A stretch of DNA of 32,684 bases from Lysobacteraceae bacterium (GCA_024508915.1 JANINR010000082.1:1-32684); one strand, 5' to 3'; positions 1 through 13,684 are shown, numbered from the stretch's first letter. Notes: a model not told the origin generated them from the letters alone. Numbers and translations: made by a program.

Positions 1-1007
1 CCGGGGCCGACGCCGCGCGCGCCGCGGCGCCGGCCGCGCCGGCCGTGCGCTTCGAAGCCGAGGCGGTGATGCCCGGCAAGGCGCCCTATGCCAGCCCCGC
101 GGTGCGCATGTTCGCGCGCGAGCTCGGCGTCGACCTGTCGCGCGTGCGGGGCAGCGAGCGCGGCGGCCGCATCTCGAAGGAAGACGTGCAGCGCTTCGTC
201 AAGGGCGCGCTGCAGGCCGGCGGCAGTGCCGGCGCGCCCGCCGCGGGCGGCGGCCTGGCCCTGCTGCCGTGGCCGAAGGTGGACTTCGCGAGGTTCGGCG
301 AGATCGAAACGCGCGAACTCACCCGCATCCAGAAGCTTTCCGGCGCGAACCTCGCCCGCAACTGGGCGATGATCCCGCACGTCACCCAGCATGACGATGC
401 CGACATCACCGACCTCGAGGCGCTGCGGGTCGCGCTCAACGAGGAGAACGCGAAGGCGGCCGGCAAGGGCGGCGCGGCCAAGCTCACCATGCTCGCCTTC
501 ATCATCAAGGCGAGCGTCGCGGCGCTGCAGAAGTACCCCTCGTTCAACGCCTCGCTCGACGCCGACGGCGCGCACCTGGTGCTGAAGAAGTACTTCCACG
601 TCGGTTTCGCCGCGGACACGCCGAACGGCCTGGTCGTGCCGGTGATCCGCGACTGCGACCGCAAGGGCATCATGGAGATCGCCGCCGAATCCGCGGAGCT
701 CGCGGCGAAGGCGCGCGAGGGCAAGCTCGGCCCGGCGGAGATGCAGGGCGGCTGCTTCACGATCAGCTCGCTGGGCGGCATCGGCGGCACGGGGTTCACC
801 CCCATCGTCAACGCGCCGGAAGTCGCGATCCTCGGCGTGTCGAAGTCGGCGATGAAGCCGGTGTGGGACGGCAAGGCGTTCGCGCCGCGACTCGTCCTGC
901 CGCTTTCGCTCAGCTACGACCACCGCGTGATCGACGGCGCGGCCGCGGCGCGCTTCACCGCCTACCTGGCGCAGCTGCTCGGCGACATGCGCCGGGCGAT
1001 GCTTTGA
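1..1007 (+). CDS. aceF: Pyruvate dehydrogenase E2, dihydrolipoyl acetyltransferase (5' part missing)
   Basis: Transfers the acetyl group from lipoyl-lysine to CoA in the cytoplasmic pyruvate dehydrogenase complex. The reading frame is open from base 3, so the start and the lipoyl domain(s) lie before the window. What is present is an Ala/Pro-rich linker, then a peripheral-subunit-binding domain ([17 protein letters not shown]..., including GGRISKEDV), another flexible linker, and the catalytic acetyltransferase domain. The catalytic domain ends with the family signature DHRVIDG, whose His codon is at 921-923. The stop is TGA at 1005-1007 and the E3 gene follows after 12 bases, so the two are co-transcribed. 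A 2-oxoglutarate dehydrogenase E2 is the alternative; the linker style and the lipoyl-E3 neighbour favour pyruvate dehydrogenase. Confidence 0.93.
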   Translation, partial: GADAARAAAPAAPAVRFEAEAVMPGKAPYASPAVRMFARELGVDLSRVRGSERGGRISKEDVQRFVKGALQAGGSAGAPAAGGGLALLPWPKVDFARFGEIETRELTRIQKLSGANLARNWAMIPHVTQHDDADITDLEALRVALNEENAKAAGKGGAAKLTMLAFIIKASVAALQKYPSFNASLDADGAHLVLKKYFHVGFAADTPNGLVVPVIRDCDRKGIMEIAAESAELAAKAREGKLGPAEMQGGCFTISSLGGIGGTGFTPIVNAPEVAILGVSKSAMKPVWDGKAFAPRLVLPLSLSYDHRVIDGAAAARFTAYLAQLLGDMRRAML

Positions 1008-1019
1008 GGCGGCGGCGAC

Positions 1020-2843
1020 ATGGCCAACACCATTGAAGTGAAGGTGCCGGACATCGGCGGATACGACGACGTGCCAGTGATCGAACTGCTGGTCGCCGTC
1101 GGCGACACCGTCGCGAAGGACCAGGGCCTGGTCACGCTGGAATCCGACAAGGCGACGATGGAAGTCCCGTCGCCGTCGGCGGGCGTGGTGCGCGAACTCA
1201 AGGTCAAGGTCGGCGACGCCGTGTCGGAAGGCAGCGTGATCGCGGTGCTCGAAGCCGAGGGCGCCGCGGAAGCCACGGCGGCCTCCGGCAAGCCGGCAAC
1301 TCCGGCGGCGGCGGCCGTCCCGTCCGCTTCCGCCGTGCCGTCCGCGCCAGCGACCTCGGCGCCCACGACCTCAGCGCCCGCGCCGCAGGCCGCGGCCGGC
1401 ACCGGCCGCAAGGCCGACATCGAATGCGCCATGGTCGTGATCGGCGCGGGCCCCGGCGGCTACAGCGCCGCGTTCCGGGCCGCCGACCTCGGCCTCGACA
1501 CGGTGCTGGTCGAGCGCTACGCGACGCTCGGCGGCGTCTGCCTCAACGTCGGCTGCATCCCGTCGAAGGCGCTGCTGCACGCCGCCGACGTCATCGAGCA
1601 GGCCGCGCACGCCGGCGAGTACGGCGTGGAGTTCGGCGCGCCGAAGATCGCGCTCGACAAGCTGCGCGCGTACAAGGACAAGGTCGTCGGCCAGCTGACC
1701 AAGGGCCTCGCCGGCATGGCGAAGCAGCGCAAGGTGCGCGTGGTGCAGGGCACGGCGAAATTCGTCTCCGCCAACGAGCTGGAAATCCATCCCCATGACG
1801 GCGAGGGCGACGGCAGGCCGCAGCTGCTTCGCTTCGCGCAATGCATCATCGCCGCCGGTTCGCAGGCGGTGCGCCTGCCGATCTTCCCGTGGGACGACGA
1901 ACGCGTCATCGATTCGACCGGCGCGCTCGAGCTCGGCGACGTGCCGAAGTCGCTGCTGGTCGTCGGCGGCGGCATCATCGGGCTCGAGATGGCCACGGTG
2001 TACCGCGCGCTCGGCAGCCGGGTCACGGTGGTCGAGTTCATGGACCAGCTGATGCCAGGCGCGGACGCCGACCTGGTCAAGCCGCTCGCCGACCGCCTGA
2101 AGAAGCAGGGCGTCGCCGTGCACCTCAAGACGAAGGTCGTCGCGGCGAAGGCGGCGAAGGCCGGCATCGAATGCACGTTCGAAGGCGCCAGCGTCCCGGA
2201 CGCCACGACCTACGATCGCGTGCTGGTCGCTGTCGGCCGCGCGCCGAACGGCGGCAAGCTCGATGCGCAGAAGGCCGGCGTCGCCGTCGGCGAGCGCGGC
2301 TTCATCGCCGTCGACGCGCAGATGCGCACGAACGTGCCGCACATCTTCGCCATCGGCGACCTCGTCGGGCAGCCCATGCTCGCGCACAAGGCCACGCACG
2401 AGGCGCACCTCGCCGCCGAAGTCGCGGCCGGCCTCAAGCGCGAATGGACCGCGCGCGTGATCCCGTCGGTGGCCTACACCGATCCGGAAATCGCGTGGGT
2501 CGGCGTCACCGAGGCCGAAGCCAGGGCCAAGGGCCTCGAGGTCGAGGTCGGCCGGTTCCCGTGGGCCGCGTCTGGCCGCGCGATCGGCCTGGGCCGCACC
2601 GAGGGCTTCACCAAGCTGCTGTTCGATGCGCGGACGCACCGCATCGTCGGCGGCGGCATCGTCGGCGTGCACGCGGGCGAACTGATCGCGGAGATCGCGC
2701 TGGCCATCGAGATGGGCGCGGAAGGCGCCGACATCGCCCACACCATCCACCCGCATCCGACCCTGAGCGAGTCGGTGGGCATGGCGGCAGAGGCCTTCGA
2801 AGGCACCATCACCGACCTGTACATCCCGAAGAAGAAGGCCTGA
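1020..2843 (+). CDS. lpdA: Dihydrolipoyl dehydrogenase (E3) with N-terminal lipoyl domain
   Basis: FAD-dependent E3 that reoxidises dihydrolipoyl groups with NAD+ in the pyruvate dehydrogenase complex; 607 residues. Residues 1-80 form a lipoyl domain with the lipoylation site [10 protein letters not shown] (Lys44). An Ala/Pro/Ser/Thr-rich swinging linker follows (about 82-130), then the E3 body: FAD-binding [10 protein letters not shown], redox disulfide [13 protein letters not shown] (Cys174, Cys179), NAD-binding [10 protein letters not shown], and the C-terminal HPHPTLSE carrying the catalytic His579 and Glu584. The ATG at 1020 has a GAGG-type ribosome site about 11 bases upstream, overlapping the aceF stop. 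Fusion of a lipoyl domain to E3 is known from PDH operons of beta- and gammaproteobacteria, so the architecture is normal here, and it distinguishes this E3 from a stand-alone Lpd. Confidence 0.96.
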   Translation: MANTIEVKVPDIGGYDDVPVIELLVAVGDTVAKDQGLVTLESDKATMEVPSPSAGVVRELKVKVGDAVSEGSVIAVLEAEGAAEATAASGKPATPAAAAVPSASAVPSAPATSAPTTSAPAPQAAAGTGRKADIECAMVVIGAGPGGYSAAFRAADLGLDTVLVERYATLGGVCLNVGCIPSKALLHAADVIEQAAHAGEYGVEFGAPKIALDKLRAYKDKVVGQLTKGLAGMAKQRKVRVVQGTAKFVSANELEIHPHDGEGDGRPQLLRFAQCIIAAGSQAVRLPIFPWDDERVIDSTGALELGDVPKSLLVVGGGIIGLEMATVYRALGSRVTVVEFMDQLMPGADADLVKPLADRLKKQGVAVHLKTKVVAAKAAKAGIECTFEGASVPDATTYDRVLVAVGRAPNGGKLDAQKAGVAVGERGFIAVDAQMRTNVPHIFAIGDLVGQPMLAHKATHEAHLAAEVAAGLKREWTARVIPSVAYTDPEIAWVGVTEAEARAKGLEVEVGRFPWAASGRAIGLGRTEGFTKLLFDARTHRIVGGGIVGVHAGELIAEIALAIEMGAEGADIAHTIHPHPTLSESVGMAAEAFEGTITDLYIPKKKA

Positions 2844-2873
2844 GCCCCGCGGCCGGCCCAGGGCCGGCGCCGC

Positions 2874-2908
2874 AAAAAAAAGCCCCGGCCGTGGGGTGGG
2901 CCGGGGCT
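2874..2908. terminator. Hairpin with A8 tract downstream of lpdA
   Basis: Eight A residues (2874-2881) lead into a perfect 10-bp stem: AGCCCCGGCC at 2881-2890 pairs with GGCCGGGGCT at 2899-2908, around an 8-base loop. Read on the plus strand the hairpin has no T-tract, so it is only a weak terminator for lpdA. Read on the minus strand it is followed directly by T8, the textbook intrinsic-terminator layout. A second GC-rich inverted repeat (about 2850-2873) sits just before it. No minus-strand gene is seen upstream to be terminated. Confidence 0.7.
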
Positions 2909-3065
2909 CGGGGGCCTGCGGATCGACGAGGAAGGCGCAGGCCTTCGCAGGGATTGACCCGGGCCCCCGGCGAAAGGTTCCGCCGCCCATGGCCGCCCCG
3001 TAGCGCGGTTCAGCCGGCCGCCGCTGGATCCGGCCCATTCAGGCCATTCCGATGGCTTCCGGCGG

Positions 3066-3095
3066 TTGCCGCTGAAAACGGGCCACTGCTATAAT
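3066..3095 (+). promoter_or_regulatory. Promoter of the ATP synthase operon
   Basis: A -35 box TTGCCG (3066-3071), an 18-bp spacer and a perfect -10 TATAAT (3090-3095) make a good sigma-70 promoter. Transcription would start near 3102, about 20 bases before the atpI ATG at 3121. A possible TTG start at 3097 lies too close to the -10 box to be used. This is the best promoter in the window and suits a strongly expressed operon. Confidence 0.8.
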
Positions 3096-3120
3096 TTTGC
3101 GGCTCGGCGGGGCCGTTTTA

Positions 3121-4783
<1,663 letters not shown>

Positions 4784-4817
4784 TCGGCCCCCGCGAACCG
4801 CAAACGGTCACGGCATC

Positions 4818-4861
4818 GCCGGCGGCATCGCGCCGCCGGCACCAGGAGCCGGCTCCAGGAG
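4818..4861 (+). promoter_or_regulatory. Intercistronic hairpins between atpE and atpF
   Basis: A perfect 9-bp stem (GCCGGCGGC 4818-4826 with GCCGCCGGC 4832-4840, loop ATCGC) follows the atpE stop. Next comes a perfect 12-bp palindrome GGAGCCGGCTCC (4845-4856) that touches the atpF ribosome site AGGAG (4857-4861). There is no T-tract, so this is not an intrinsic terminator. It could stabilise the atpE message 3' end or tune atpF translation; that role is inferred. Confidence 0.45.
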
Positions 4862-4870
4862 CAATATCAA

Positions 4871-5341
4871 ATGCTACCCAACCTCACCCTCGTCATTCAG
4901 GGCCTCGCGTTCTTCGCGGTCGCCTGGCTGGTGATGAAATTCGGCTGGCCGCACATCATCGGTGCGATCGAAGAGCGCCAGCAGAAGATCGCCGAAGGCC
5001 TGGCGGCTGCGGACCGCAGCCAGAAGGACCTCGCGCAGGCGCAGGAAAAGGCCTACGACGCGCTGAAGGAAGCGCGCGCGAAGGCCAACGAGATCATCGA
5101 GCAGGCGCACCAGCGTGCCAGCCAGATCGTCGACGCGGCGAAGACCGACGCGCTCGCCGAGGCCGGCCGGCAGAAGGCGCTGGCGGAGGCCGAGATCGCC
5201 GCCGCCGCGAACCGTGCGCGCGAGGACCTGCGCAAGCAGGTGTCCGCGCTCGCCGTGACCGGCGCCGAGAAGCTGCTGCGCCGCGAGATCGACGCGAACG
5301 CCCACAAGGCGCTGCTCGACGAGCTCGCCGCGGAGATCTGA
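4871..5341 (+). CDS. atpF: F1Fo ATP synthase subunit b
   Basis: Peripheral-stalk subunit that ties F1 to Fo; 156 residues, the usual size for a gammaproteobacterial b subunit. One N-terminal membrane helix (about residues 5-25, [20 protein letters not shown]) is followed by a long charged alpha-helical/coiled-coil part rich in Ala, Glu, Lys and Gln (about 35-140), the dimerisation region. The ATG at 4871 has AGGAG at 4857-4861. atpH begins one base after the stop, so the two stalk genes are probably coupled. Confidence 0.96.
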   Translation: MLPNLTLVIQGLAFFAVAWLVMKFGWPHIIGAIEERQQKIAEGLAAADRSQKDLAQAQEKAYDALKEARAKANEIIEQAHQRASQIVDAAKTDALAEAGRQKALAEAEIAAAANRAREDLRKQVSALAVTGAEKLLRREIDANAHKALLDELAAEI

Positions 5342-5342
5342 C

Positions 5343-5885
5343 GTGTCCCAGGCCCTGACCCTCGCCCGTCCGTACGCCCGCGCCGCCTTCGGCATCGCGC
5401 GCGACGAAGCGGCGGCTTCGAACGGCAGCTATGCCGGCTGGTCGCAGGCGCTCGGCTTCGCCGCGCAGGTCGCGGGGGATCCGCGCGTCGCCGGCCTGCT
5501 CGGCGACCCGCGCCTCACCGACGCCGCGGCCACCGAGCTGCTCGCCCCGCCGCAGGCCCCGGCCTCGTTCGCGCGCTTCCTGGCGATGCTGGCGGACAAC
5601 CGCCGCCTCGCCCTGCTGCCCGAGATCGCCGGCCTGTACGAAGAGCTGCGCGCCGAAGCCGAGCGCGTGGTCAAGGCCACGGTCACCTCCGCCGCCGAAC
5701 TGCCGGCCGCCGAGCTCGACGCGATCAAGGCCTCGCTGCGCCGCCGCTTCGGCCGCGAGGTCGAGGTGGAGACGGCGATCGACGCGAGCCTGATCGGCGG
5801 CGCGGTGATCGACGCCGGCGACGTCGTGATCGACGGCTCGCTCAAGGGCAAGCTCGAGCGGCTCCAGGCCGCGCTCGCCAACTGA
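5343..5885 (+). CDS. atpH: F1Fo ATP synthase subunit delta
   Basis: Connects the peripheral stalk to the top of F1; 180 residues, normal for the family (about 177). The N-terminal helical domain begins with [18 protein letters not shown], the typical delta N-terminus. The C-terminal part contains [43 protein letters not shown], matching the conserved delta C-terminal block (shown here in part only as family evidence). The start is GTG at 5343, one base after the atpF stop, which fixes it. 46 bases separate it from atpA. Confidence 0.95.
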   Translation: MSQALTLARPYARAAFGIARDEAAASNGSYAGWSQALGFAAQVAGDPRVAGLLGDPRLTDAAATELLAPPQAPASFARFLAMLADNRRLALLPEIAGLYEELRAEAERVVKATVTSAAELPAAELDAIKASLRRRFGREVEVETAIDASLIGGAVIDAGDVVIDGSLKGKLERLQAALAN

Positions 5886-5931
5886 CAACCTAGCAACACC
5901 GGCGGCGACGCCGGCACCAAGGGAAACACCG

Positions 5932-9792
<3,861 letters not shown>

Positions 9793-9834
9793 GCGGTGAC
9801 CTTCCGAAGGCCTGTTTCCGGAGAACACGACACA

Positions 9835-10260
9835 ATGGCAGCCACCATCCGTTGCGACATCGTCAGCGCCGAGGCCGAGATCTTCCACGGCGAGGCGACC
9901 ATGGTCGTCGCCACTGGCGAGATGGGCGAGCTCGGCATCGCGCCGCGCCACGCGCCGCTGATCACCCGGCTGCGCCCCGGCAAGGTCGTGGTGACGACGC
10001 CCGAGGGCGAGCAGCTCGACTTCGCGATCTCCGGCGGCATCCTTGAGGTGCAGCCGCAGGTGGTGACGGTGCTTGCCGACACCGCGATCCGCGCAGAGGA
10101 CATCGACGAGGCGGCGGTGCGCGCGGCGAAGGAAGAAGCCGAGCGCATCCTCGCGCATCGCGGCGAGCAGATGGACGTGGCCGAGGCGCAGCAGCGCCTG
10201 GCCGAGGTCACGGCGCAGCTGCAGGCGCTGGAGCGCCTGCGCAAGAACCTCAAGCACTAG
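9835..10260 (+). CDS. atpC: F1Fo ATP synthase subunit epsilon
   Basis: Rotor-associated subunit that also inhibits ATP hydrolysis; 141 residues. It has the N-terminal beta-sandwich ([32 protein letters not shown]) and the C-terminal two-helix arm ([32 protein letters not shown]). The ATG at 9835 is preferred over the upstream GTG at 9796 because it has GGAG at 9820-9823 and gives the normal length. Last gene of the atp operon; a long palindromic element begins 10 bases after its stop. Confidence 0.96.
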   Translation: MAATIRCDIVSAEAEIFHGEATMVVATGEMGELGIAPRHAPLITRLRPGKVVVTTPEGEQLDFAISGGILEVQPQVVTVLADTAIRAEDIDEAAVRAAKEEAERILAHRGEQMDVAEAQQRLAEVTAQLQALERLRKNLKH

Positions 10261-10270
10261 TCTCGTCGCT

Positions 10271-10372
10271 GCGCCGGATGCGGACGCCTTGGGGGGCGAA
10301 TGTCCCCCGGCTCCGGCCTTCGGCCTGCGCCTCCTCCTTTATTTCGCCCCCCAAGGCATCCGCATCCGGCGC
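10271..10372. repeat. Long palindromic element, family 1, copy A
   Basis: The 30-base arms (10271-10300 and 10343-10372) are complementary at 29 of 30 positions and enclose 42 bases. The inner arm ends and core are shared with copy B: GGGGCGAATGTCCCCCGGC on the left and CCTCCTCCTTTATTTCGCC on the right. Between these is a private hairpin (GGCC-TTC-GGCC, 10315-10325). The outer arm sequence (GCCGGATGCGG...) is unrelated to copy B. It could act as a bidirectional transcript end for atp, or be a non-autonomous mobile palindrome; the sequence alone does not decide. Confidence 0.85.
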
Positions 10373-10427
10373 TCCGATCTGTTCGGTGGCCGGAAGAAGA
10401 GCGGGCGGCTGCCGTGTGGGTTCGGGG

Positions 10428-10521
10428 GTGGGAGCAGGAGGGCCCTGGGGCGAATGTCCCCCGGCAGCCGCTGCGCGGCTGCCTCCTCCTTTATTTCGCC
10501 CCAGGGCCCTCCTGCTCCCAC
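10428..10521. repeat. Long palindromic element, family 1, copy B
   Basis: The 27-base arms (10428-10454 and 10495-10521) are perfectly complementary around 40 bases. It has the same core, in the same orientation, as copy A 55 bases upstream. Both its outer arms (GGGAGCAGGAGGGCCCT...) and its inner hairpin (AGCCGC-TGC-GCGGCT, 10466-10480) have different sequences that are again self-complementary. Read on the minus strand the core contains ATAAAGGAGGAGG, which looks like a Shine-Dalgarno site, but no convincing gene follows it. Confidence 0.85.
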
Positions 10522-10577
10522 TCTCCACGTCACCGCGCATGCGATGCTTCACGCTCTTCACTCGGGGGGAGCGGGGC

Positions 10578-11708
10578 ATGCGGACGACGGTGGTGGCGGC
10601 GTGCGTGGTGGCTTGCGCGCTGGCGATGGGCGCGGCGCAGGCGGCGGAGCGGCCGCGGGCGCGGGAGGCGGGCGTGGTGGTCGGGGTCATGGCGACCGGT
10701 CCGCGCAATGCGATCGTGGACGTGCCGGGCGTGCGCGTCGGCCATGCGACGGTGATCGAAGGCAAGCGAGTCCGCACCGGCGTCACCGCGATCCTGCCGC
10801 ATGGCGGCGACCTGTATGCCGAGCGCGTGCCGGCGGCGCTGTACGTCGCCAACGGCTACGGCAAGCTGCTGGGCACGACGCAGCTGCGCGAACTGGGCGA
10901 GCTGGAAACGCCGATCCTGCTCACCGGCACGCTCGGCGTGTGGAAGGCGGCCGACGCGCTGGTCGACTGGCAGCTCGCGCGACCGGGCATGGAAAACGTG
11001 CGTTCGCTCAATCCGGTGGTCGGCGAAACCAACGATGGCTTCCTCAACGACATCCGCGCGCGTCCGCTGCGCCCGGAGCACGTGCGTGCGGCGCTGGCGT
11101 CGGCCTCGGCCGACAACGTGGAGGAGGGCGCGATCGGCGCCGGCACCGGAACGGTGGCCTTCGGCTGGAAGGGGGGCATCGGCACCAGTTCGCGCACGAC
11201 GCCGGCGGGTCGCACGGTCGGCGTGCTGGTGCAGAGCAACTTCGGCGGCACGCTGACGATCTCCGGGGTCCCGGTGGGCCGCAGGCTGCCCGATCCGGCA
11301 ACGCTCGCCGGCAGCATCGCGGACAAGCCCGTGGCCGATGGCGACGGCAGCATCATGATCGTGGTCGCGACCGACGCGCCGCTCGATCCGCGGCAGCTGG
11401 AACGCCTCGGCAAGCGCGCGATCCTCGGCCTGGCCCGCACCGGGGCGTCGATGTCCAACGGTTCGGGAGACTACGTGATCGCGTTCTCCACCGCGGCTTC
11501 CGTGCGCCGCCGCCAGGGCGAGCCGTTGCACCCCGCTGCGATCCTCGACAACGGCGAGATGGACGACCTGTTCGTCGGCGTCGCCGAGGCCACCGAGGAA
11601 GCGATCGACAACTCGCTGTTCAAGGCCGTGGACATGCGCGGCGATCGCGGGGCGGTGCCGGCGCTGCCGATCGACCAGGTGCTGCCGCTGCTGCGCGAAG
11701 CGCGCTGA
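10578..11708 (+). CDS. P1-family (DmpA-type) serine aminopeptidase, exported
   Basis: Member of the N-terminal-nucleophile DmpA/BapA group, which cleaves itself and releases N-terminal amino acids; 376 residues. The N-terminus is a signal peptide (RTTVVAACVVACALAMGAAQA, cleavage near residue 23), suggesting a periplasmic enzyme. Family marks are IVDVPGVRVGHATV, GAIGAGTGTVAFGWKGGIGTSSR and VQSNFGG. In DmpA the precursor is cleaved before the Ser that begins the SIIIVLATDAPL-like stretch; here that is GDG/SIMIVVATDAPL with Ser258 (codon 11349-11351). The ATG at 10578 is chosen because GGGGGAG lies 6 bases upstream and it starts the signal peptide cleanly. The natural substrate is unknown. Confidence 0.88.
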   Translation: MRTTVVAACVVACALAMGAAQAAERPRAREAGVVVGVMATGPRNAIVDVPGVRVGHATVIEGKRVRTGVTAILPHGGDLYAERVPAALYVANGYGKLLGTTQLRELGELETPILLTGTLGVWKAADALVDWQLARPGMENVRSLNPVVGETNDGFLNDIRARPLRPEHVRAALASASADNVEEGAIGAGTGTVAFGWKGGIGTSSRTTPAGRTVGVLVQSNFGGTLTISGVPVGRRLPDPATLAGSIADKPVADGDGSIMIVVATDAPLDPRQLERLGKRAILGLARTGASMSNGSGDYVIAFSTAASVRRRQGEPLHPAAILDNGEMDDLFVGVAEATEEAIDNSLFKAVDMRGDRGAVPALPIDQVLPLLREAR

Positions 11709-11712
11709 GCCG

Positions 11713-12231
11713 TCAGTACGCGGCGGCGGCCTCGAGCGGCACGTCGGGGTCCCAGCGCGCGCGTCCCCCCAGGAAGCCGAGTTCGATGAGCACGGCCGCG
11801 CCCACCACGTACGCGCCCTGCGCCCGGGCCAGCGCCAGCGCGGCGGCGAGCGTGCCGCCCGTCGCGAGCACGTCGTCCACCAGCAGCACCCGCGCGCCGG
11901 GCGGGACGGCGTCGGCGTGCACTTCCAGGCAATCGCTGCCGTATTCGAGCTCGTAGTCGCGGGCAAGCGCGGGCGCCGGCAGCTTGCCGGCCTTGCGCAC
12001 CGGCACTAAGCCGAGTCCCAGCGCCCGCGCCAGCGCCGCGCCCAGGATGAAGCCGCGCGACTCGACCGCGAACACGGCGTCGAGCGCGACCCCGCGCCAG
12101 GGGGCCGCCATCGCGTCCACCGCCGCGGCGAACCCGTCGGCGTCCGCGAGGACGGGGGTGATGTCCTTGAACACGACCCCCGCGCGCGGGAAGTCGCGGA
12201 CATCGCGGATCAGGTCGCGCCAGTCGGCCAC
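11713..12231 (-). CDS. apt: Adenine phosphoribosyltransferase
   Basis: Converts adenine and PRPP to AMP in purine salvage; cytoplasmic, 172 residues. The N-terminal block [15 protein letters not shown] is the Apt signature, [13 protein letters not shown] follows, and the PRPP-binding loop is [13 protein letters not shown] (residues 115-127). There is no ATG at the right place. The GTG at 12231 has GGAG (plus-strand 12239-12242) 7 bases upstream and gives the normal length, whereas in-frame starts further up would run into the divergent DUF1993 gene. Its stop is only 5 bases from the end of the convergent peptidase gene. Confidence 0.93.
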   Translation of the reverse strand: MADWRDLIRDVRDFPRAGVVFKDITPVLADADGFAAAVDAMAAPWRGVALDAVFAVESRGFILGAALARALGLGLVPVRKAGKLPAPALARDYELEYGSDCLEVHADAVPPGARVLLVDDVLATGGTLAAALALARAQGAYVVGAAVLIELGFLGGRARWDPDVPLEAAAAY

Positions 12232-12328
12232 GTGCGGTCTCCGGGAGGGCGCCACGATCCTATCGCCATCGGCGCGCCGGCGCGATAATCGCCGCCCGGG
12301 CGCGGCTGCGCCTCCAGGAGACACCCCC

Positions 12329-12841
12329 ATGGCGATTTCGATGTACCAGGCCTCGGTTCCGGTGCTCGTGCGCGCGCTCGAGAACCTGCGCCACGTGCTG
12401 CAGAAGGGCGAGGCTTTCGCCGCCGACCGCGGCTTCGAGCCGGGCATCCTGCTGCAGACGCGCCTCGTGCCCGACATGCTGCCGCTCGTGCGGCAGGTGC
12501 AGCTCGCCGCCGACATGTCCGCGCGCTGCGCGGCGCGACTGGCGGGCGAAGCGCCGCGCGCGTTCGCCGACGAGGAGACGACCTTCGCCGAACTGTACGC
12601 GCGCCTGGACGCCGCGATCGGCTACATCGAGGGCTTCGACGCCGGCCGCATCGACGGAAGCGAAGCCCGCGAGATCGTGGTGCCGCTGCGCAGCGGCGAA
12701 CGCCGCTTCGACGGCCAGTCCTACCTGCTGCAGTTCACGTTGCCCAACGTGTTCTTCCACGTCACCACGGCCTACGACATCCTGCGCCAGGCCGGGGCGC
12801 CGCTGGGCAAGGCCGACTACATCGGCGGCGGACGCGGCTGA
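12329..12841 (+). CDS. DUF1993 family protein
   Basis: 170-residue soluble protein with no known function. [27 protein letters not shown] near the N-terminus and [25 protein letters not shown] near the C-terminus are typical of DUF1993, a helical family that resembles DinB-like four-helix bundles. The ATG at 12329 has AGGAG at 12316-12320. A GATAAT hexamer (12284-12289) in the 97-bp gap to the divergent apt gene is a plausible -10, but no -35 stands out. Confidence 0.85.
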   Translation: MAISMYQASVPVLVRALENLRHVLQKGEAFAADRGFEPGILLQTRLVPDMLPLVRQVQLAADMSARCAARLAGEAPRAFADEETTFAELYARLDAAIGYIEGFDAGRIDGSEAREIVVPLRSGERRFDGQSYLLQFTLPNVFFHVTTAYDILRQAGAPLGKADYIGGGRG

Positions 12842-12948
12842 GGGGCACGGGCGCGCGGGCGCGACCGCCGGCGCGCTGCGCGGGCACTCACGGCCGGTCG
12901 ACCCGGCCTGCGGCAGCCTCTGGCGAGGACACACCGCCGGAGACCGCC

Positions 12949-13548
12949 ATGGCCAGGGAAAACAGCGAAGCCGCCGAAACCGCGCGTTGCCTCGACGAAG
13001 CGCTCGCGGGCACCTTTCCCGCGAGCGACCCGCCGGCGATGACCTCACCGATCGCCGCCACGCCGTCGGCCCACAGCGTGGTCGAGGCGTCGACGACGCC
13101 GTTGCGCGTGTACCGCGTCATCGAGGCGTCGCAGGCGTCCGAGCCGTTCGCGCCCTCGAGCAGCGGCGGGCGCTGGAGCCCGCCGGGCCAGGCCTGCGTG
13201 TACGCGTCCCTGTCGCCGGCGGGCGCGATGCTCGAGTACCTCGCGCACGCCGGGAACGGAGCGCCGCCCGAGCTCCTGCTCGCGACTGCGGAACTGCCCG
13301 CCGGCGCCACGCTTGCCGAATGCAACGAACCGTCCACCTGGCGCGATCTCCCGTATCGCCCCGAAGTCCAGCAGGTGGGGGCGGCCTGGCTCGGTTCGGC
13401 GCGCTCGCTCGCGCTGCGCGTTCCCAGCGCGCTGGTGGATGGCGAGGTCAACGTGCTGCTCGATCCCTCGCATCCGGGCTACGCCGCGTTGCAGGTGCAG
13501 GCGCTCACGCCGGTCCGCATCGATCCGCGCCTGCAGTCAGCGAGATGA
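12949..13548 (+). CDS. RES-domain protein (putative NAD-targeting, toxin-like)
   Basis: 199 residues. The RES fold (about 52-190) is shown by RVYRV, SGGRWSPPGQACVYAS, AMLEYLAH and DPSHPGYAAL. The spacing Arg75, Tyr85 (+10), Glu96 (+21) and His100 (+25) fits the active-site pattern I recall for RES toxins such as ParT. RES toxins attack NAD+ or modify proteins with ADP-ribose, and are normally paired with an Xre-type antitoxin just upstream. Here the upstream neighbour is DUF1993 and no antitoxin is visible. The first 35 residues contain DEALAGTFPASDPPAMTSP, a short motif otherwise met in small stand-alone proteobacterial proteins. Start ATG 12949 with GGAG six bases upstream. Whether it is a toxin is open. 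Confidence 0.8.
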   Translation: MARENSEAAETARCLDEALAGTFPASDPPAMTSPIAATPSAHSVVEASTTPLRVYRVIEASQASEPFAPSSSGGRWSPPGQACVYASLSPAGAMLEYLAHAGNGAPPELLLATAELPAGATLAECNEPSTWRDLPYRPEVQQVGAAWLGSARSLALRVPSALVDGEVNVLLDPSHPGYAALQVQALTPVRIDPRLQSAR

Positions 13549-13660
13549 AGGTTGTGTTGCATTCAGCCGCGATCGCGGCCGCGAAGCGTCGCCGCACGCG
13601 TTGCGCGCCCGAAGCGGTGCGGCGCGCCGCGCCGCACCTACTGCAGTCCGTGGCCGAACG

Positions 13661-13684
13661 GGTTAAGCGAACGTTGCCTTAACC
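13661..13684. promoter_or_regulatory. 24-bp near-perfect palindrome upstream of the EF-hand gene
   Basis: GGTTAAG (13661-13667) and CTTAACC (13678-13684) flank a middle centred on AACGTT. Only two positions in each half-site break the symmetry. It lies about 90 bases before the EF-hand gene in an otherwise featureless 225-bp gap, is AT-richer than its surroundings and lacks a T-tract, so an operator is more likely than a terminator. The regulator is unknown. Confidence 0.45.

Noticed and set aside
1020-1280. Lipoyl domain at the front of E3 as a novel fusion
   Set aside because: This architecture is well known in PDH operons of beta- and gammaproteobacteria.
3097-3120. TTG start for atpI at 3097
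   Set aside because: It lies 2 bases after the -10 TATAAT, upstream of the expected transcription start.
10271-10521. CRISPR-like or simple tandem repeat interpretation of the repeats after atpC
   Set aside because: There are only two copies, each is a palindrome with private arms, no regular spacers exist and no cas genes are nearby.
12329-13548. DUF1993 plus RES as a toxin-antitoxin pair
   Set aside because: They are adjacent, but DUF1993 has no Xre-like or other antitoxin features and has its own ribosome site, and the gap is over 100 bases.
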